From NCBI RefSeq assembly GCF_003601925.1, contig NZ_QZWH01000014.1:1-64000 (forward strand): a DNA stretch of 64,000 nt. The letters run 5' to 3'. A program made the translations under genes and the position numbers. The notes beneath the pieces are model-generated. The model searched no databases. It had not been told where the DNA came from and saw only the letters and a program-made list of their open reading frames with translations. Origin of the DNA: Buttiauxella izardii (GTDB taxonomy: Bacteria; Pseudomonadota; Gammaproteobacteria; Enterobacterales; Enterobacteriaceae). Within the stretch, counting starts at the first letter, position 1. Every line of letters starts with the position of its first letter. Positions 50,453-59,547 of this stretch are shown in pieces.

Positions 50453-51841
50453 CTACACGCTCAATTTCCCCCAAACCAAATTGCCTTTATGGAACGTCGC
50501 GGTGCGTGGCGAAATCCGCGCCACGGCTTCGGCAGAACAGGACGCGTCCACCAGCACAAAGCTCGCTTCATCCTGCGCTTTCGGCCACACGCGCTCGCCT
50601 TTGTCATTGAGTGGCAGCACATTTCCGGTGGCAATCGCCAGCGAGCGTGACAGGTTCAGCTCGCTCACACGCATGTAGAGTTGCGCGTACAAATTGGCTT
50701 TTTCCAGCATGTCGCCCAGGCCATACGGCGACCAGTGGTCAATCACACTGTCGGTGCCGGTCATCACAAACACGCCCTTTTCTTGTAGCTGCTTGAGCGG
50801 CATATGCATCGTGCCAATCGGAACCGTGGAGGCGATGGTGATTTGCTGCGCCGCCATGCGGGTGGCGATGGCGTCGACTTCTTGCTCGTTCATCATCGCC
50901 AGGGCAAAAGCGTGGCTGATGGTGACTTTGCCTTTCAGCTCCGGGGTTTTCTCCACCGTTTCCACCATGTAATTGACCGCCGCAATGCCCGCCGGGCTGG
51001 TTTCGTGCAGGTGAATATCGACGCCTTTTTTGTAGTCGATAGCAATCTGGAACATGGTATCGAGCGACTTTTCCATTGCGCCGTCAACGTTGGTTGGATC
51101 CAGCCCGCCAACATAGTGAGCGCCTGCTTGCATCGCGTCGCGCATCAGTTGAACGGAGTTCGAGTGCAGCAAACCGTGCTGTGGGAACGCGACGATTTCA
51201 CAGCTAAAACCAGCTTTACGGCGCTCTAATACCGCCTGCAAATTTTCAAGGTTTTTCAGCCCGGAAACCGGCTCCACGTTGCAATGGCTGCGGGCAATGG
51301 TCGAGCCTTTCGACTGAATCAAATCAATCAGTTTTTCAGCCCGCTCCTGCGTGACAGGTTGCAGCTCAGGCAAGAGTTTTTGCTCGAGGGCAATCATATC
51401 CAGAATGGTGGTTCCCGCCGGGCGGTTATGCACGCGCCAGGGGCCGCCATAGAAGGTTTTATCGAGGTGAATATGCATGTCGCGCATCGCGGGCAGCAGC
51501 AATTTCCCGGCGGCGTCATAATGGGCCAGCGTGGCGTCCGGATGCTGTTTATTTGCGAGCAACGCCGCAATTTTGCCGTCTTTAATCTCAAGCGTTTGCA
51601 GCTCGGTTTGGGTGCCGACAATGTTTTGCCCGTCGCGTGCAAAACCGGATTCCAGCAGCACGTTATCGAGATAGTAATGGGATTCTTTAATGGCGCTCAT
51701 GCGGTTGTCCGTTTCACAGGCGATGGAAGCTGGTTTCGCAGCATACGCCATCGAGCCTGTCGCGCCAAAGAGTGCGCAGGCCGCCGCGACTTTACCGCCG
51801 CCGCTCAGAAATTCACGGCGGCTTTTTTCTGCATTATTCAT
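50453..51841 (-). CDS. yahJ: Tat-exported amidohydrolase/deaminase YahJ
   Basis: Cytosine-deaminase-like amidohydrolase of 462 aa (E. coli YahJ 460). The N-terminus SRREFLSGGGKVAAACALFG is a twin-arginine signal ending near AYAAKPA, so the mature enzyme is periplasmic. Metal ligands are visible in MRDMHIHLDKTFYGGPW (HxH), ARSHCNVEPV, DIHLHETSPAG and MTGTDSVIDHWSPYG (Asp). It should open or deaminate a cyclic amide or amidine. Last gene of the yah operon, 15 bases after the carbamate kinase gene. The natural substrate is not known. Confidence 0.93.
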   Translation of the reverse strand: MNNAEKSRREFLSGGGKVAAACALFGATGSMAYAAKPASIACETDNRMSAIKESHYYLDNVLLESGFARDGQNIVGTQTELQTLEIKDGKIAALLANKQHPDATLAHYDAAGKLLLPAMRDMHIHLDKTFYGGPWRVHNRPAGTTILDMIALEQKLLPELQPVTQERAEKLIDLIQSKGSTIARSHCNVEPVSGLKNLENLQAVLERRKAGFSCEIVAFPQHGLLHSNSVQLMRDAMQAGAHYVGGLDPTNVDGAMEKSLDTMFQIAIDYKKGVDIHLHETSPAGIAAVNYMVETVEKTPELKGKVTISHAFALAMMNEQEVDAIATRMAAQQITIASTVPIGTMHMPLKQLQEKGVFVMTGTDSVIDHWSPYGLGDMLEKANLYAQLYMRVSELNLSRSLAIATGNVLPLNDKGERVWPKAQDEASFVLVDASCSAEAVARISPRTATFHKGNLVWGKLSV

Positions 51842-51856
51842 CGAGTTCTCCCACTC

Positions 51857-52807
51857 TTAATCATTCACAATATGCGTGCCCGTTTCGCCACGCAGGGCGG
51901 CGGGCAACTTTTCCGGGGTGGTGATAATCACGCGTTTGCCGCCGTTGCGCAGGAACGCAAGGCTGGCGGTAATTTTTGGCAACATGCTGCCTGGCGGGAA
52001 GTGGCCTTCTTCGCTATACAGCGCCATTTGTGTGACGGTGACTTCATCGAGGGCGCGTTGCTCAGGCTTGCCAAAGTGAATACACACTTTCTCAACACCA
52101 GTAGTTATCACCAGAATGTCAGCATTCACTTCGCGGGCCAGCAGCGCCGTAGAGAGATCTTTGTCGATAACCGCATCGACACTTTGGTAGTCGCCCTGCT
52201 CGCTACGAACCACCGGAATCCCGCCGCCGCCCGCGCCAATCACCACAAAACCTTGTTTGATTAGCGTGCTGATGGCATCGGCTTCGACAATGCGTTTCGG
52301 TTCTGGCGAGGCAACTACACGGCGATATCCGCGCCCGGAGTCTTCGATAAACTGCCAGTCCGGGTGCGCGGCTTTCAGCGCTTCGCACTGCTGCTCGCTA
52401 AAGAACGCGCCAATCGGTTTGGTCGGGTTGGTGAAGTTGGGATCGTTTTTATCCACTTCAACCTGGGTAATCACGGTGACAGCTTTTTTGTCGCCGCATT
52501 TTCCGAGGCGGTTGTTCAGCGCCTGCTGGATTAAATAGCCGATGCCGCCTTGAGTATCGGCCACGCAGTTCGCCAGCGGCGTGAGCGGTAAGCCTTCTTT
52601 CTCATGGGCGATTTCCGCACGGCGCAGATCGAGTCCGACCTGCGGGCCGTTGCCGTGAGTCAGCACAATGTCGTAGTCCGACGAGAGCATTTCCAGCACC
52701 GTTTGCGCGACTTCTTTGACTGCGATTTGCTGATGTTCAACCGACTGGCTGGCGTTATCTTTGATGATGCTGTTGCCGCCAATCGCCACAACCACGAGCT
52801 GTTTCAT
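51857..52807 (-). CDS. yahI: Carbamate kinase YahI
   Basis: Carbamate kinase of 316 aa, equal to E. coli YahI. It transfers phosphate from carbamoyl phosphate to ADP, making ATP, CO2 and ammonia. Conserved motifs: VVVAIGGNSIIK, LTHGNGPQVGLDLRRAE, FTNPTKPIGAFFSEQQCEAL, GRGYRRVVASPEPKRIVE, VIGAGGGGIPVV and VDAVIDKDLSTALLA. Together with the YahE/F/G proteins it points to substrate-level phosphorylation from a carbamoyl compound. The GC-rich repeat array lies directly upstream, between it and the permease gene. Confidence 0.96.
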   Translation of the reverse strand: MKQLVVVAIGGNSIIKDNASQSVEHQQIAVKEVAQTVLEMLSSDYDIVLTHGNGPQVGLDLRRAEIAHEKEGLPLTPLANCVADTQGGIGYLIQQALNNRLGKCGDKKAVTVITQVEVDKNDPNFTNPTKPIGAFFSEQQCEALKAAHPDWQFIEDSGRGYRRVVASPEPKRIVEADAISTLIKQGFVVIGAGGGGIPVVRSEQGDYQSVDAVIDKDLSTALLAREVNADILVITTGVEKVCIHFGKPEQRALDEVTVTQMALYSEEGHFPPGSMLPKITASLAFLRNGGKRVIITTPEKLPAALRGETGTHIVND

Positions 52808-52833
52808 TGTTTTTATCCTTGTAGGGTACGGAC

Positions 52834-53092
52834 GCCCTCACCCCGGCCCTCTCCCCCAGGAGAGGGAGAACACCGGACAATCCCCTCACCCCAGGAGAGG
52901 GAGAATACCGGACAGTCCCCTCTCCCCAGGAGAGGGAAAACACCGGACAATCCCCTCCCCCCTGGGGAGGGGGAACACCGGACAGTCCCCTCTCCCCTGG
53001 GGACGGAGAACACCGGACAGTCCCCTCTCCCATGGGGACGGAGAACACCGGACAGTCCCCTCTCCCCTGGGAGAGGGTTAGGGTGAGGGGGG
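52834..53092. repeat. 35-bp tandem hairpin repeat array (interspersed repeat copy 4)
   Basis: Six consecutive units start at 52870, 52905, 52940, 52975, 53010 and 53045, each exactly 35 bases: ACACCGGACA, A/G, T, then CCCCTCTCCCC and a matching GGGAGAGGG-type arm. Flanks are the GCCCTCACCCC and GTTAGGGTGAGG ends seen in the other copies. Unit differences are compensatory in part (for example CCTGGGGAGGGGG). The array sits between yahI and the permease gene inside the operon. Long open frames cross it on both strands because 35 is not a multiple of three, yet it shows no coding character. In E. coli K-12 a small ORF, yahH, is annotated at the equivalent place. Confidence 0.9.
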
Positions 53093-53096
53093 AAAC

Positions 53097-54635
53097 TTAT
53101 ACCGAAGTCGCAACCTCAGAAGCCGCTTCACGGCGGTCGAGCACATGCTTCACCACAAACATCGCGCCCATCATCAAATACGCCGTCACAAACATCAGCG
53201 AACTGCCCTGCGCAAAGCCGACCATTGGCGCGTGAATCACGCCAAACAACGCCAGCAATGCGCCGACTGCCGCGGCTACTGCGCCACGTAACGGCTTGTT
53301 GATAATCGCGAATATCGCCACGCAACCCCACAACATGCTGGCGAGCGGTGCGCCGTTCCCCAAATGCACCAGACCTTGATAAAACACGCCTTTGTGCGCC
53401 AGCGCTTCCGGGCCGATTTTCGCAGCCGTTGTGCCCGCCGCCGCCATCACGCTGTTCACCATGGTCAGCGCCCAGTTGGCAATCCACGGGAACAGGCAGA
53501 TGAAGATCACCGGCACCTCGATTTTCGGCGTTTCGCGCACCACCTGGTTGGCGGTCACCACGCCGATAAACACCAGAATCGGCACAATCGCGGTCATCGG
53601 AATAATGGCGAGCATGAACGCCCCAAGCCCGAACAGCGGCACGATAAACATTGTCACGCCCGACGCCAGCGTGTAACCGATGCTTGCGCCCATTGCTTTC
53701 CAGCCCGCGTGGCCGACGTACACCGTCACCGGGAACGGGTTGCCCATCAGGCAGCCGAGCGTAGAGGCCAGGCCGTTGGTCAGCATCACTTTGCGAGTGT
53801 TGTATTCGTCACCCGCCGCGTGGGCGCTTTCGATGTTTTCCAGGTCAAAAATGTAGTTCGCCAGCCCCAACGGAACCGCTGACGCCAGATACGGCAGCGC
53901 GTGCGGCAAGCCTTGCAGGAAGCTATCCACATGAATCGACGGCGGGTTAAAGCCGAATGACGACATCGACGCTTTAATCGCTTCCGGGCTTTGCAGGCCA
54001 GAAATCCACGCCAGCGCCGTACCCGCCACCAGCAGCAATAAGCCAGTAGGAATACGGGCAAAAATCGGCTTTTTGCCAAACCAGTTAATGAAGATAAGCA
54101 GCAAAACGATGAAAGAAACCGTCGGCGCTTCAAACGCTTGCAGCATCGGGTTCATCGCCAGCAGCAACAAACCTAAGCCCGACAAACACGACAGCAGAAC
54201 GGTACGCGGGATCATCTTGCGGATGGTTTCGCCGAGGAACGAACCGCCCACCAGAATCATCGCTTCAACAAAGCACCACACCAGGCCAATCTGGATCGCA
54301 AACTCGGCGTCGCCCGTTTGCTGGTAGACCGGCATCAGCACCAAAAACGTGACGGTAAAAATGGACGGCGCGCTTGGCCCGGAAGGCAGCGCGGTCACAT
54401 CTTTGCGCCCAGTTTCTTTTGCCAGTTGCAGGCCAAACCAGGCGTAGCAAACGCTCGCCACCAGCACCGCCATCCCGAAGGCTGGCGCAATACGCCCATA
54501 AACAATCTCAGTCGGGATCCCCACCACAAAAATGAGTAACCCCATCATGGTCAGCAAGTTAGTCAAGTTGTTGGTCATCAACCCGAAATATGCCGCCCAG
54601 TCACCGCGTTTCCATTCAAGCTTTACGTTTGTCAT
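53097..54635 (-). CDS. NCS2-type (xanthine/uracil/AzgA-like) permease
   Basis: Membrane permease of 512 aa with 12-14 hydrophobic segments. The start MTNVKLEWKRGDWAAYFG and TALPSGPSAPSIFTVTFLVL, PFPVTVYVGHAGWKAMGASI and the late helix-breaking PMTAIVPILVFIGVVTANQV are of the nucleobase:cation symporter-2/AzgA-like type. It lies between yahG (12 bases upstream) and the repeat array on the same strand. E. coli K-12 has no permease in its yah operon, so this one suggests the substrate: a nucleobase-like ring such as a hydantoin, pyrimidine or purine derivative. Confidence 0.85.
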   Translation of the reverse strand: MTNVKLEWKRGDWAAYFGLMTNNLTNLLTMMGLLIFVVGIPTEIVYGRIAPAFGMAVLVASVCYAWFGLQLAKETGRKDVTALPSGPSAPSIFTVTFLVLMPVYQQTGDAEFAIQIGLVWCFVEAMILVGGSFLGETIRKMIPRTVLLSCLSGLGLLLLAMNPMLQAFEAPTVSFIVLLLIFINWFGKKPIFARIPTGLLLLVAGTALAWISGLQSPEAIKASMSSFGFNPPSIHVDSFLQGLPHALPYLASAVPLGLANYIFDLENIESAHAAGDEYNTRKVMLTNGLASTLGCLMGNPFPVTVYVGHAGWKAMGASIGYTLASGVTMFIVPLFGLGAFMLAIIPMTAIVPILVFIGVVTANQVVRETPKIEVPVIFICLFPWIANWALTMVNSVMAAAGTTAAKIGPEALAHKGVFYQGLVHLGNGAPLASMLWGCVAIFAIINKPLRGAVAAAVGALLALFGVIHAPMVGFAQGSSLMFVTAYLMMGAMFVVKHVLDRREAASEVATSV

Positions 54636-54647
54636 CGGGTGTTTCCC

Positions 54648-56060
54648 TTAGAAAGAGTAACGCTCACCAAAGGCGAGCAGAGCCTTCTCAAAACATTCGA
54701 ACGGCGGATGGACAATTCCGGCGCCAATCATGCCGATACCCGCGTCTTTGTGGGCAATGGCGGTGTTGATCACCGGCAAAATGCCGCTGTTGCCGACGCG
54801 TGTGATATCAATCGCGGTCGGGATCCCCATAAACGAGAGCAGCGGAATGGTGACGTTCGGGTTTTCACCGAGGGTGATTTCGCGCATCTGGCGTGAGAAA
54901 TCAACAGCTTCGTCCACGGTGCCGCCCACCAGCGCCACAATCGCCGGAGCCGTCGCCATCGCAAAACCGCCGATGCCGTAGGTTTCGGTGATTGCGCTGT
55001 CGCCGATATCCAGCCCGGAATCTGCCGGTTTGTAGCCAGCAAACATTGGGCCGATCACCTGCTGCGCCGGGCCGGTAAACCACTGCCCCGGCAAGCCGCT
55101 AACCCGCAGGCCAAACTCCACGCCGTTACGCGCCATCGTCGTCACCACGGTGCTGTATTCGATGCCGTGCGCCGCGTCCATCGCCGCTTTGCACATCGCC
55201 ATCCATGTCGGGCCGGAGAAGTAATCACTGCTGGCGACAAAATCGAACACTTCTTTTTGCTGTGCGACGGTGAACCTGGTCTGGATAATCCACGGCGTCA
55301 GCGCCTGAATCAGCAGCGTGGTGCCTGCGTTGTTGCGGTTATGGCACTCGTCGCCCATATGCAGCGCCTGCGCCAGCATCAAACGTAAATCGATTTCCCC
55401 TGCGAGCTTCATCGCATCGCGCAACATTGGGCCGAGCACATCGCGCATCCAAATCAAACGGTCGATCACGCTCTGGTCGTTGGCCCCCATGCGCAGGATT
55501 TTCGCCATTTGCTCGCTGAGGTTGGTGTATGCGCGGTTGCCGTAGGTTTTGTTTTCGACGATATGCATGAACATCGAGGCGGATGTCACGCCCGCCATCG
55601 AACCTACGCAGTCGTGCTCGTGGCACGGCGAGAAGATAATTTCGCCCGACGCGGCAAGCTGCGCGGCTTCATCAATGTTCGCCGCCAGCCCTTCAAACAC
55701 CAGCGCCCCGGTGACGGCGCCTTTCATCGCGCCGCACATGTTTTCCCAGGCAACCGGCGGCCCGGCGTGCAAAATAGTGTTGCGCGTCATGCCCGGCACC
55801 ACGTTAATCGCCTGGTCGTAACCGATTAAAACCGGCTGCGACTGGATAATGCGCTCGACGGCCAGTTGGTTGGCAGCCGCGACTTTTTCGGCAAGCCCTG
55901 TTGCGGCAATGGAATCCAGCGCGTTCACCACGGCCAGATTGCCCTGCCCCGGCGGCGTCCAGTCCAGTTGCGTGACGGGAACACTCTGCTTTTTCAAATC
56001 ATCGCTAAACAGCGCAATGCCGACGTTAATCACGTTCAGCGGTTGGTTAAACAGGCTCAT
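54648..56060 (-). CDS. yahG: YahG (DUF1116), carbamoyltransferase-like subunit
   Basis: DUF1116/YlbE-type protein of 470 aa from ATG 56060 (MSLFNQPLNVINVG; E. coli 472). Typical stretches: QLDWTPPGQGNLAVVNALD, FSPCHEHDCVGSMAGVTSAS and HMGDECHNRNNAGTTLLIQA, rich in His/Cys/Asp. The paralogue YlbE (AllG) is one of three subunits of E. coli oxamate transcarbamylase with FdrA and YlbF, so YahG is expected to be part of a similar carbamoyltransferase. The start overlaps the yahF stop by four bases. Confidence 0.92.
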   Translation of the reverse strand: MSLFNQPLNVINVGIALFSDDLKKQSVPVTQLDWTPPGQGNLAVVNALDSIAATGLAEKVAAANQLAVERIIQSQPVLIGYDQAINVVPGMTRNTILHAGPPVAWENMCGAMKGAVTGALVFEGLAANIDEAAQLAASGEIIFSPCHEHDCVGSMAGVTSASMFMHIVENKTYGNRAYTNLSEQMAKILRMGANDQSVIDRLIWMRDVLGPMLRDAMKLAGEIDLRLMLAQALHMGDECHNRNNAGTTLLIQALTPWIIQTRFTVAQQKEVFDFVASSDYFSGPTWMAMCKAAMDAAHGIEYSTVVTTMARNGVEFGLRVSGLPGQWFTGPAQQVIGPMFAGYKPADSGLDIGDSAITETYGIGGFAMATAPAIVALVGGTVDEAVDFSRQMREITLGENPNVTIPLLSFMGIPTAIDITRVGNSGILPVINTAIAHKDAGIGMIGAGIVHPPFECFEKALLAFGERYSF

Positions 56061-57607
56061 TGTGCTTTCTCCTTGCAAACAAATTCACGCGCCAGCAGGC
56101 CGGTGTTGGTGCTGCTACTTGCCCAAATCACTCCGGCATCGGTCAACATCTGGCATTGCTGCGCCAGATTTGGCGTGTCCAAATCTGTGCCCAGCACGTA
56201 GCCGAGAATTTCGAGGTTGCGGGAATCGCAGGCGGCAATGGCTTTGGCTTCTTTGATGGCGTCGAGCATCACGCCGACCGGGTTTTCGTGAGAGCCGTAA
56301 CCGAGCACGAAATCCATCACGATCACGCCCACTTCCGGGTCGCGCGCTTCTTGCAGCAGGCGGCTGATGCGGTTGGTCGGGTCAATCATTGGGTGCGGTT
56401 TGCCGTTGGTGAAATCGTCATCGCCAAAATCGAGGAAGGTGTGAGCGACGCTAACGTTCACGTCTTTCAGGCGATATTCCGGGTTCGGCTGGATATTGCT
56501 GTAAACGTCGGGGTGTTTTTCCAGTGCCGCGAACATCGCTTCATCGCACAGCGTGCCGCCGCAGAACAGCGCACGAATGTACTTCTGCTCAGGTTTCAGG
56601 CGGGCGCGAACTTCTTCGATAAGCGGCCAGTTCAGCGGGTGTAAATCCAGCGACTCTTTTTTGATGCCGGTGAGCAACACGGCTTTCAGCGCCGCTTCTT
56701 TGGTGGCGCGGGCAAACTGCAAGCCCGGTTCGTCGGGACGCGTTTCGCCGTTCCCGAGGAAACAGACAACCACCGGTTTGCGGCAAGCCTGCGCGCGCTC
56801 CAGCACTTTGCGGGCAACGGAGTCGGCTGGCGGTTTGGAAATCAGCACGATCACTTCGGTTTGCGCGTCAGCTTCCAGCATGGCGATAGCGTCGAGCATC
56901 ATGATGCCGCCGATTTTCTCGCTTAAATCACGCCCGCCAGTGCCGATGAGCTGAGAAATACCGCCGCCAAATTCGTGAATGCGCACGCTGAGTTCCTGGC
57001 TGCCGGTGCCGGATGCGCCGACGATGCCGATGGAACCGCGACGCACTTCGTTGGCAAAGCATAAACCTGCGCCATTAATAATCGCGGTGCCGCAGTCCGG
57101 CCCCATCATTAACAGCCCTTTGCTGTGGGCGAGTTGCTTGAGGGCCAGTTCGTCATCAAGAGAAACGTTGTCGGAAAACAGCATTACGTTGAGGTCGTTT
57201 TCCAGCGCCTGACGGGCTTCACGGGCCGCAAATGCGCCGTTGACTGAAATCACCGCGAGGTTGCTTTCCGGGATGTTGTGATGTGCGCTGGCAAGGGTGG
57301 CGTAGCGGGCTTCGTGGCGTGAGCCGCCGTTGTCTTTGCGCGTGAAGAATCCTTCGATGGAGGCAAGCGTGGCCTCGTTTGCCGCCTCGCTCGCCCCTTT
57401 GATGACAATCATCAGGTCGCCGTTTTTGGCCTGCTCGAGTTCGTCGTTTAACAAGCCGAGGTTTTTCAGCACCCCTTTGTTCATCTCGGTCGCCATCGCG
57501 ACGAACGCCTGTTCCACGCCTTCAAGCTGGTTGGCTTTGGTTGAAATAGACATCAATGAGACAGAATCAAAGTAGGTATTCTTTTTAATGATAATCCTGG
57601 TCGACAT
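56057..57607 (-). CDS. yahF: YahF (FdrA family), acyl-CoA-synthetase-like carbamoyltransferase subunit
   Basis: FdrA-type protein of 516 aa, matching E. coli YahF (515). A Rossmann CoA-binding-like domain (GIVGASGTGSQELSVRIHEF, GTGGRDLSEKIGG) and a succinyl-CoA-synthetase-like domain follow each other; DFGDDDFTNGKPHPMIDPTNR is highly conserved. FdrA (AllF) was shown to be a subunit of oxamate transcarbamylase in E. coli. It overlaps yahE by 23 bases and yahG by four, so production of the three is coupled. Confidence 0.93.
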   Translation of the reverse strand: MSTRIIIKKNTYFDSVSLMSISTKANQLEGVEQAFVAMATEMNKGVLKNLGLLNDELEQAKNGDLMIVIKGASEAANEATLASIEGFFTRKDNGGSRHEARYATLASAHHNIPESNLAVISVNGAFAAREARQALENDLNVMLFSDNVSLDDELALKQLAHSKGLLMMGPDCGTAIINGAGLCFANEVRRGSIGIVGASGTGSQELSVRIHEFGGGISQLIGTGGRDLSEKIGGIMMLDAIAMLEADAQTEVIVLISKPPADSVARKVLERAQACRKPVVVCFLGNGETRPDEPGLQFARATKEAALKAVLLTGIKKESLDLHPLNWPLIEEVRARLKPEQKYIRALFCGGTLCDEAMFAALEKHPDVYSNIQPNPEYRLKDVNVSVAHTFLDFGDDDFTNGKPHPMIDPTNRISRLLQEARDPEVGVIVMDFVLGYGSHENPVGVMLDAIKEAKAIAACDSRNLEILGYVLGTDLDTPNLAQQCQMLTDAGVIWASSSTNTGLLAREFVCKEKAQ

Positions 57608-58388
57608 AATTCCCTCCGTTATTTCGGGTCAAAGCGAAGGCGTCCGCCATGCCGCAAAGCATGTCGCTGCCCGAACTCGATCCTATTTTTTTAATTTCGC
57701 GAATCGACTGCTGAATATGATTTAATTCACCCGTCACGACCCGTTCAATAAAGCGATAAATCGTTTCACGATAGCGTTGTTCAATGGCTTCACGCAGCGT
57801 AATCGCACTTAACAGCGTGGTTTTATGTTTTTCTTTCTCCAGCACAGAAATAAAACATTCGCGATATTTCACTGCGGAATGCCCGGCAATAAATAAAATG
57901 GCACTTAAGCCTGCCAGATAATCATCACCCGTCGGCGTTAAACCGATCCCTAAACCTAATAATCCACTTATTTCATTTTCAATCGCGCTGCGATTCCCTG
58001 TGCGTAACGCGGAAATTAGCTGAACCCGATGGAGTTGTAGCAAGCGACTCATTTCCTGATAAAAAATATTATCGCCATGGTAATAAAATAATGATTCGCT
58101 TTGTTCCACGCTGGCCCACGTTATTTGCGCGAGAGTTTGCCAGTCGGTTTGGTTTATTCGTTCCTGCGTTAAATAAAGGGCATCCGGTTGCCAGCGTGTA
58201 CAACGCGAGAAATCAATGCGTTTGTCGGTGCCAATCTCAATGCCGCTTTGATGAAAACTCACCCGTTCGCCGGGCTTAAAAAGATTCTGGCAATGCTCAA
58301 GTGCTAAACGGCAGCTATTGGGGGCGTTATCACAGTCGGTACTGAGCAGGGTTAAAATCTGTTGCCTTGCGGGAAGGTGAATATTCAC
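57585..58388 (-). CDS. yahE: YahE (DUF2877), third carbamoyltransferase-like subunit
   Basis: DUF2877/YlbF-type protein of 267 aa (E. coli YahE 287; the N-terminus here may be shorter). Core GLLGLGIGLTPTGDDYLAGL is the family signature, with a poly-Ser SSSGSDMLCG near the end. The paralogue YlbF (AllH) completes the oxamate transcarbamylase complex. It precedes yahF with an overlap and follows yahD after 133 bases. Confidence 0.88.
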   Translation of the reverse strand: MNIHLPARQQILTLLSTDCDNAPNSCRLALEHCQNLFKPGERVSFHQSGIEIGTDKRIDFSRCTRWQPDALYLTQERINQTDWQTLAQITWASVEQSESLFYYHGDNIFYQEMSRLLQLHRVQLISALRTGNRSAIENEISGLLGLGIGLTPTGDDYLAGLSAILFIAGHSAVKYRECFISVLEKEKHKTTLLSAITLREAIEQRYRETIYRFIERVVTGELNHIQQSIREIKKIGSSSGSDMLCGMADAFALTRNNGGNYVDQDYH

Positions 58389-58521
58389 CGCTCGGGAAAA
58401 AACCTGCTCGATATAACCGTCTGTAACTTCTGATAATTCATGCGCATAAAAGGCGCTATCTGCCGTTTGAGCAAAGAGGCACTGCCGCTGAATGTGGCTG
58501 GCGATAGTGCATCTCCTGTGT

Positions 58522-59127
58522 TTAAGCTCCGGCGTTCACCAGCAATTCGGCAATCTCGTGATAGCCTTTTTCACGCGCCAATTCGAGTGGCGATTTACCG
58601 TATTTGTCGGTCATGTGCGGGTTCGCACCGTGGTCGAGCAGCAGTTTAACGATCTCTTGCTGTTTCGCCCCGCCGTCGTTTAACACAATGGCTTCGAGCA
58701 ATGGCGTCCAGCCCACAAAGTTGGTGTGATTAACGTTAATGTCGGTGTGAGTGACTAATTCACGGACAATTTCAACGTGACCTTTTTCACTGGCGGGCGT
58801 AATTCCCACGCCACCGAAACGAGATAAGCAATTTAAATCTGGGTTTGCCGGTAAAACCAAACGCAATAATGTCAGGTCGTTATTCAGGCAACTAAGTAAG
58901 AAAGGGTTAAAACAGGTTTGGTCTTGTTGATTAATATCGGCACCGGCGGCAATTAAATATTCCACACAGTCATATTTTTTATGCAGGCTGGCGAGGGTAA
59001 TGGCGGTGCGCCCCTGGCGGTTGGTGGCGTTAATATCCACGCCATCGCTAAGGCATTGTTTTAAATTTTCCAGGTTGCCAAGCTCTGCGGCATTTAGAAA
59101 TTGTGCAATGAGTTCTTTCTGAGACAT
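58522..59127 (-). CDS. yahD: Ankyrin-repeat protein YahD
   Basis: Protein of 201 aa, equal to E. coli YahD, made of six or so ankyrin repeats (for example RQGRTAITLASLHKKYDCVEYLIAAGADIN, shown here by the TAITLASLHKKYDCVEYLIA core, and the last KYGKSPLELAREKGYHEIAE). No enzymatic domain or signal peptide. A scaffold or regulatory partner of the YahE/F/G proteins is plausible but unproven. First gene of the operon, divergent from yahB across 420 bases. Confidence 0.93.
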   Translation of the reverse strand: MSQKELIAQFLNAAELGNLENLKQCLSDGVDINATNRQGRTAITLASLHKKYDCVEYLIAAGADINQQDQTCFNPFLLSCLNNDLTLLRLVLPANPDLNCLSRFGGVGITPASEKGHVEIVRELVTHTDINVNHTNFVGWTPLLEAIVLNDGGAKQQEIVKLLLDHGANPHMTDKYGKSPLELAREKGYHEIAELLVNAGA

Positions 59128-59547
59128 ATCCTTACTCCCATACTTTGCTATTTGCGATGAATTGAGAATAGCAACACTGCGCGGGTATTAACATCCGTTT
59201 AAAAATCATTCATCGTTAATGACAGCATTGTTGAACAATGCTCAACAATGTGAGAAAAATGAGGCTCAGCGCAATCTTTTGCCTATGATAAAACAGCTTT
59301 CGGCAGGCGTTAGTGTCAACTGGCAGTCACCGTGTGAAGCCTTGTCAAAAGCGGGTCAAAGCAGATCTGAGAAGTGTGATGCTCTTCAAATCAGTTGTAA
59401 CAGCAGTGTTAAATATGGTTCAAGGAAAGAGCGGGGATCATAAGGAATACAAATACATTCAACAATAGCGTTGGAAGCACATCGGACGGGTTTTGTAGGT
59501 TGGATAAGCGAAGCGTCATCCAACAAAAGGACTGACAGGAGAGGCAC
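59128..59547. promoter_or_regulatory. yahD/yahB divergent control region
   Basis: The 420-base gap contains CATTGTT-G-AACAATG (59226-59240), a perfect palindrome immediately followed by a third half-site CTCAACAATG (59241-59250). Such clustered dyads are typical binding sites of LysR proteins between divergent promoters, so YahB is the likely ligand. A REP-like element occupies 59500-59525. No gene is recognised in the rest. Confidence 0.6.
59500..59525. repeat. Single REP-like element
   Basis: GTTGGATAAGCG...CATCCAAC hairpin with TTTTGT and ACAAAA at its edges, 22 bases upstream of yahB. Same family as the elements at 39518 and 50396. Confidence 0.65.

Noticed and set aside
52604-53086. Plus-strand proline/glycine-rich proteins across the repeat array
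   Set aside because: Several overlapping frames on both strands are open only because the 35-base repeat lacks stops; composition is purely that of the repeat, and the frames run antisense into yahI.
52834-53092. CRISPR-like array
   Set aside because: The units are contiguous 35-base tandem repeats with no unique spacers and no cas genes nearby; it is a tandem hairpin repeat.
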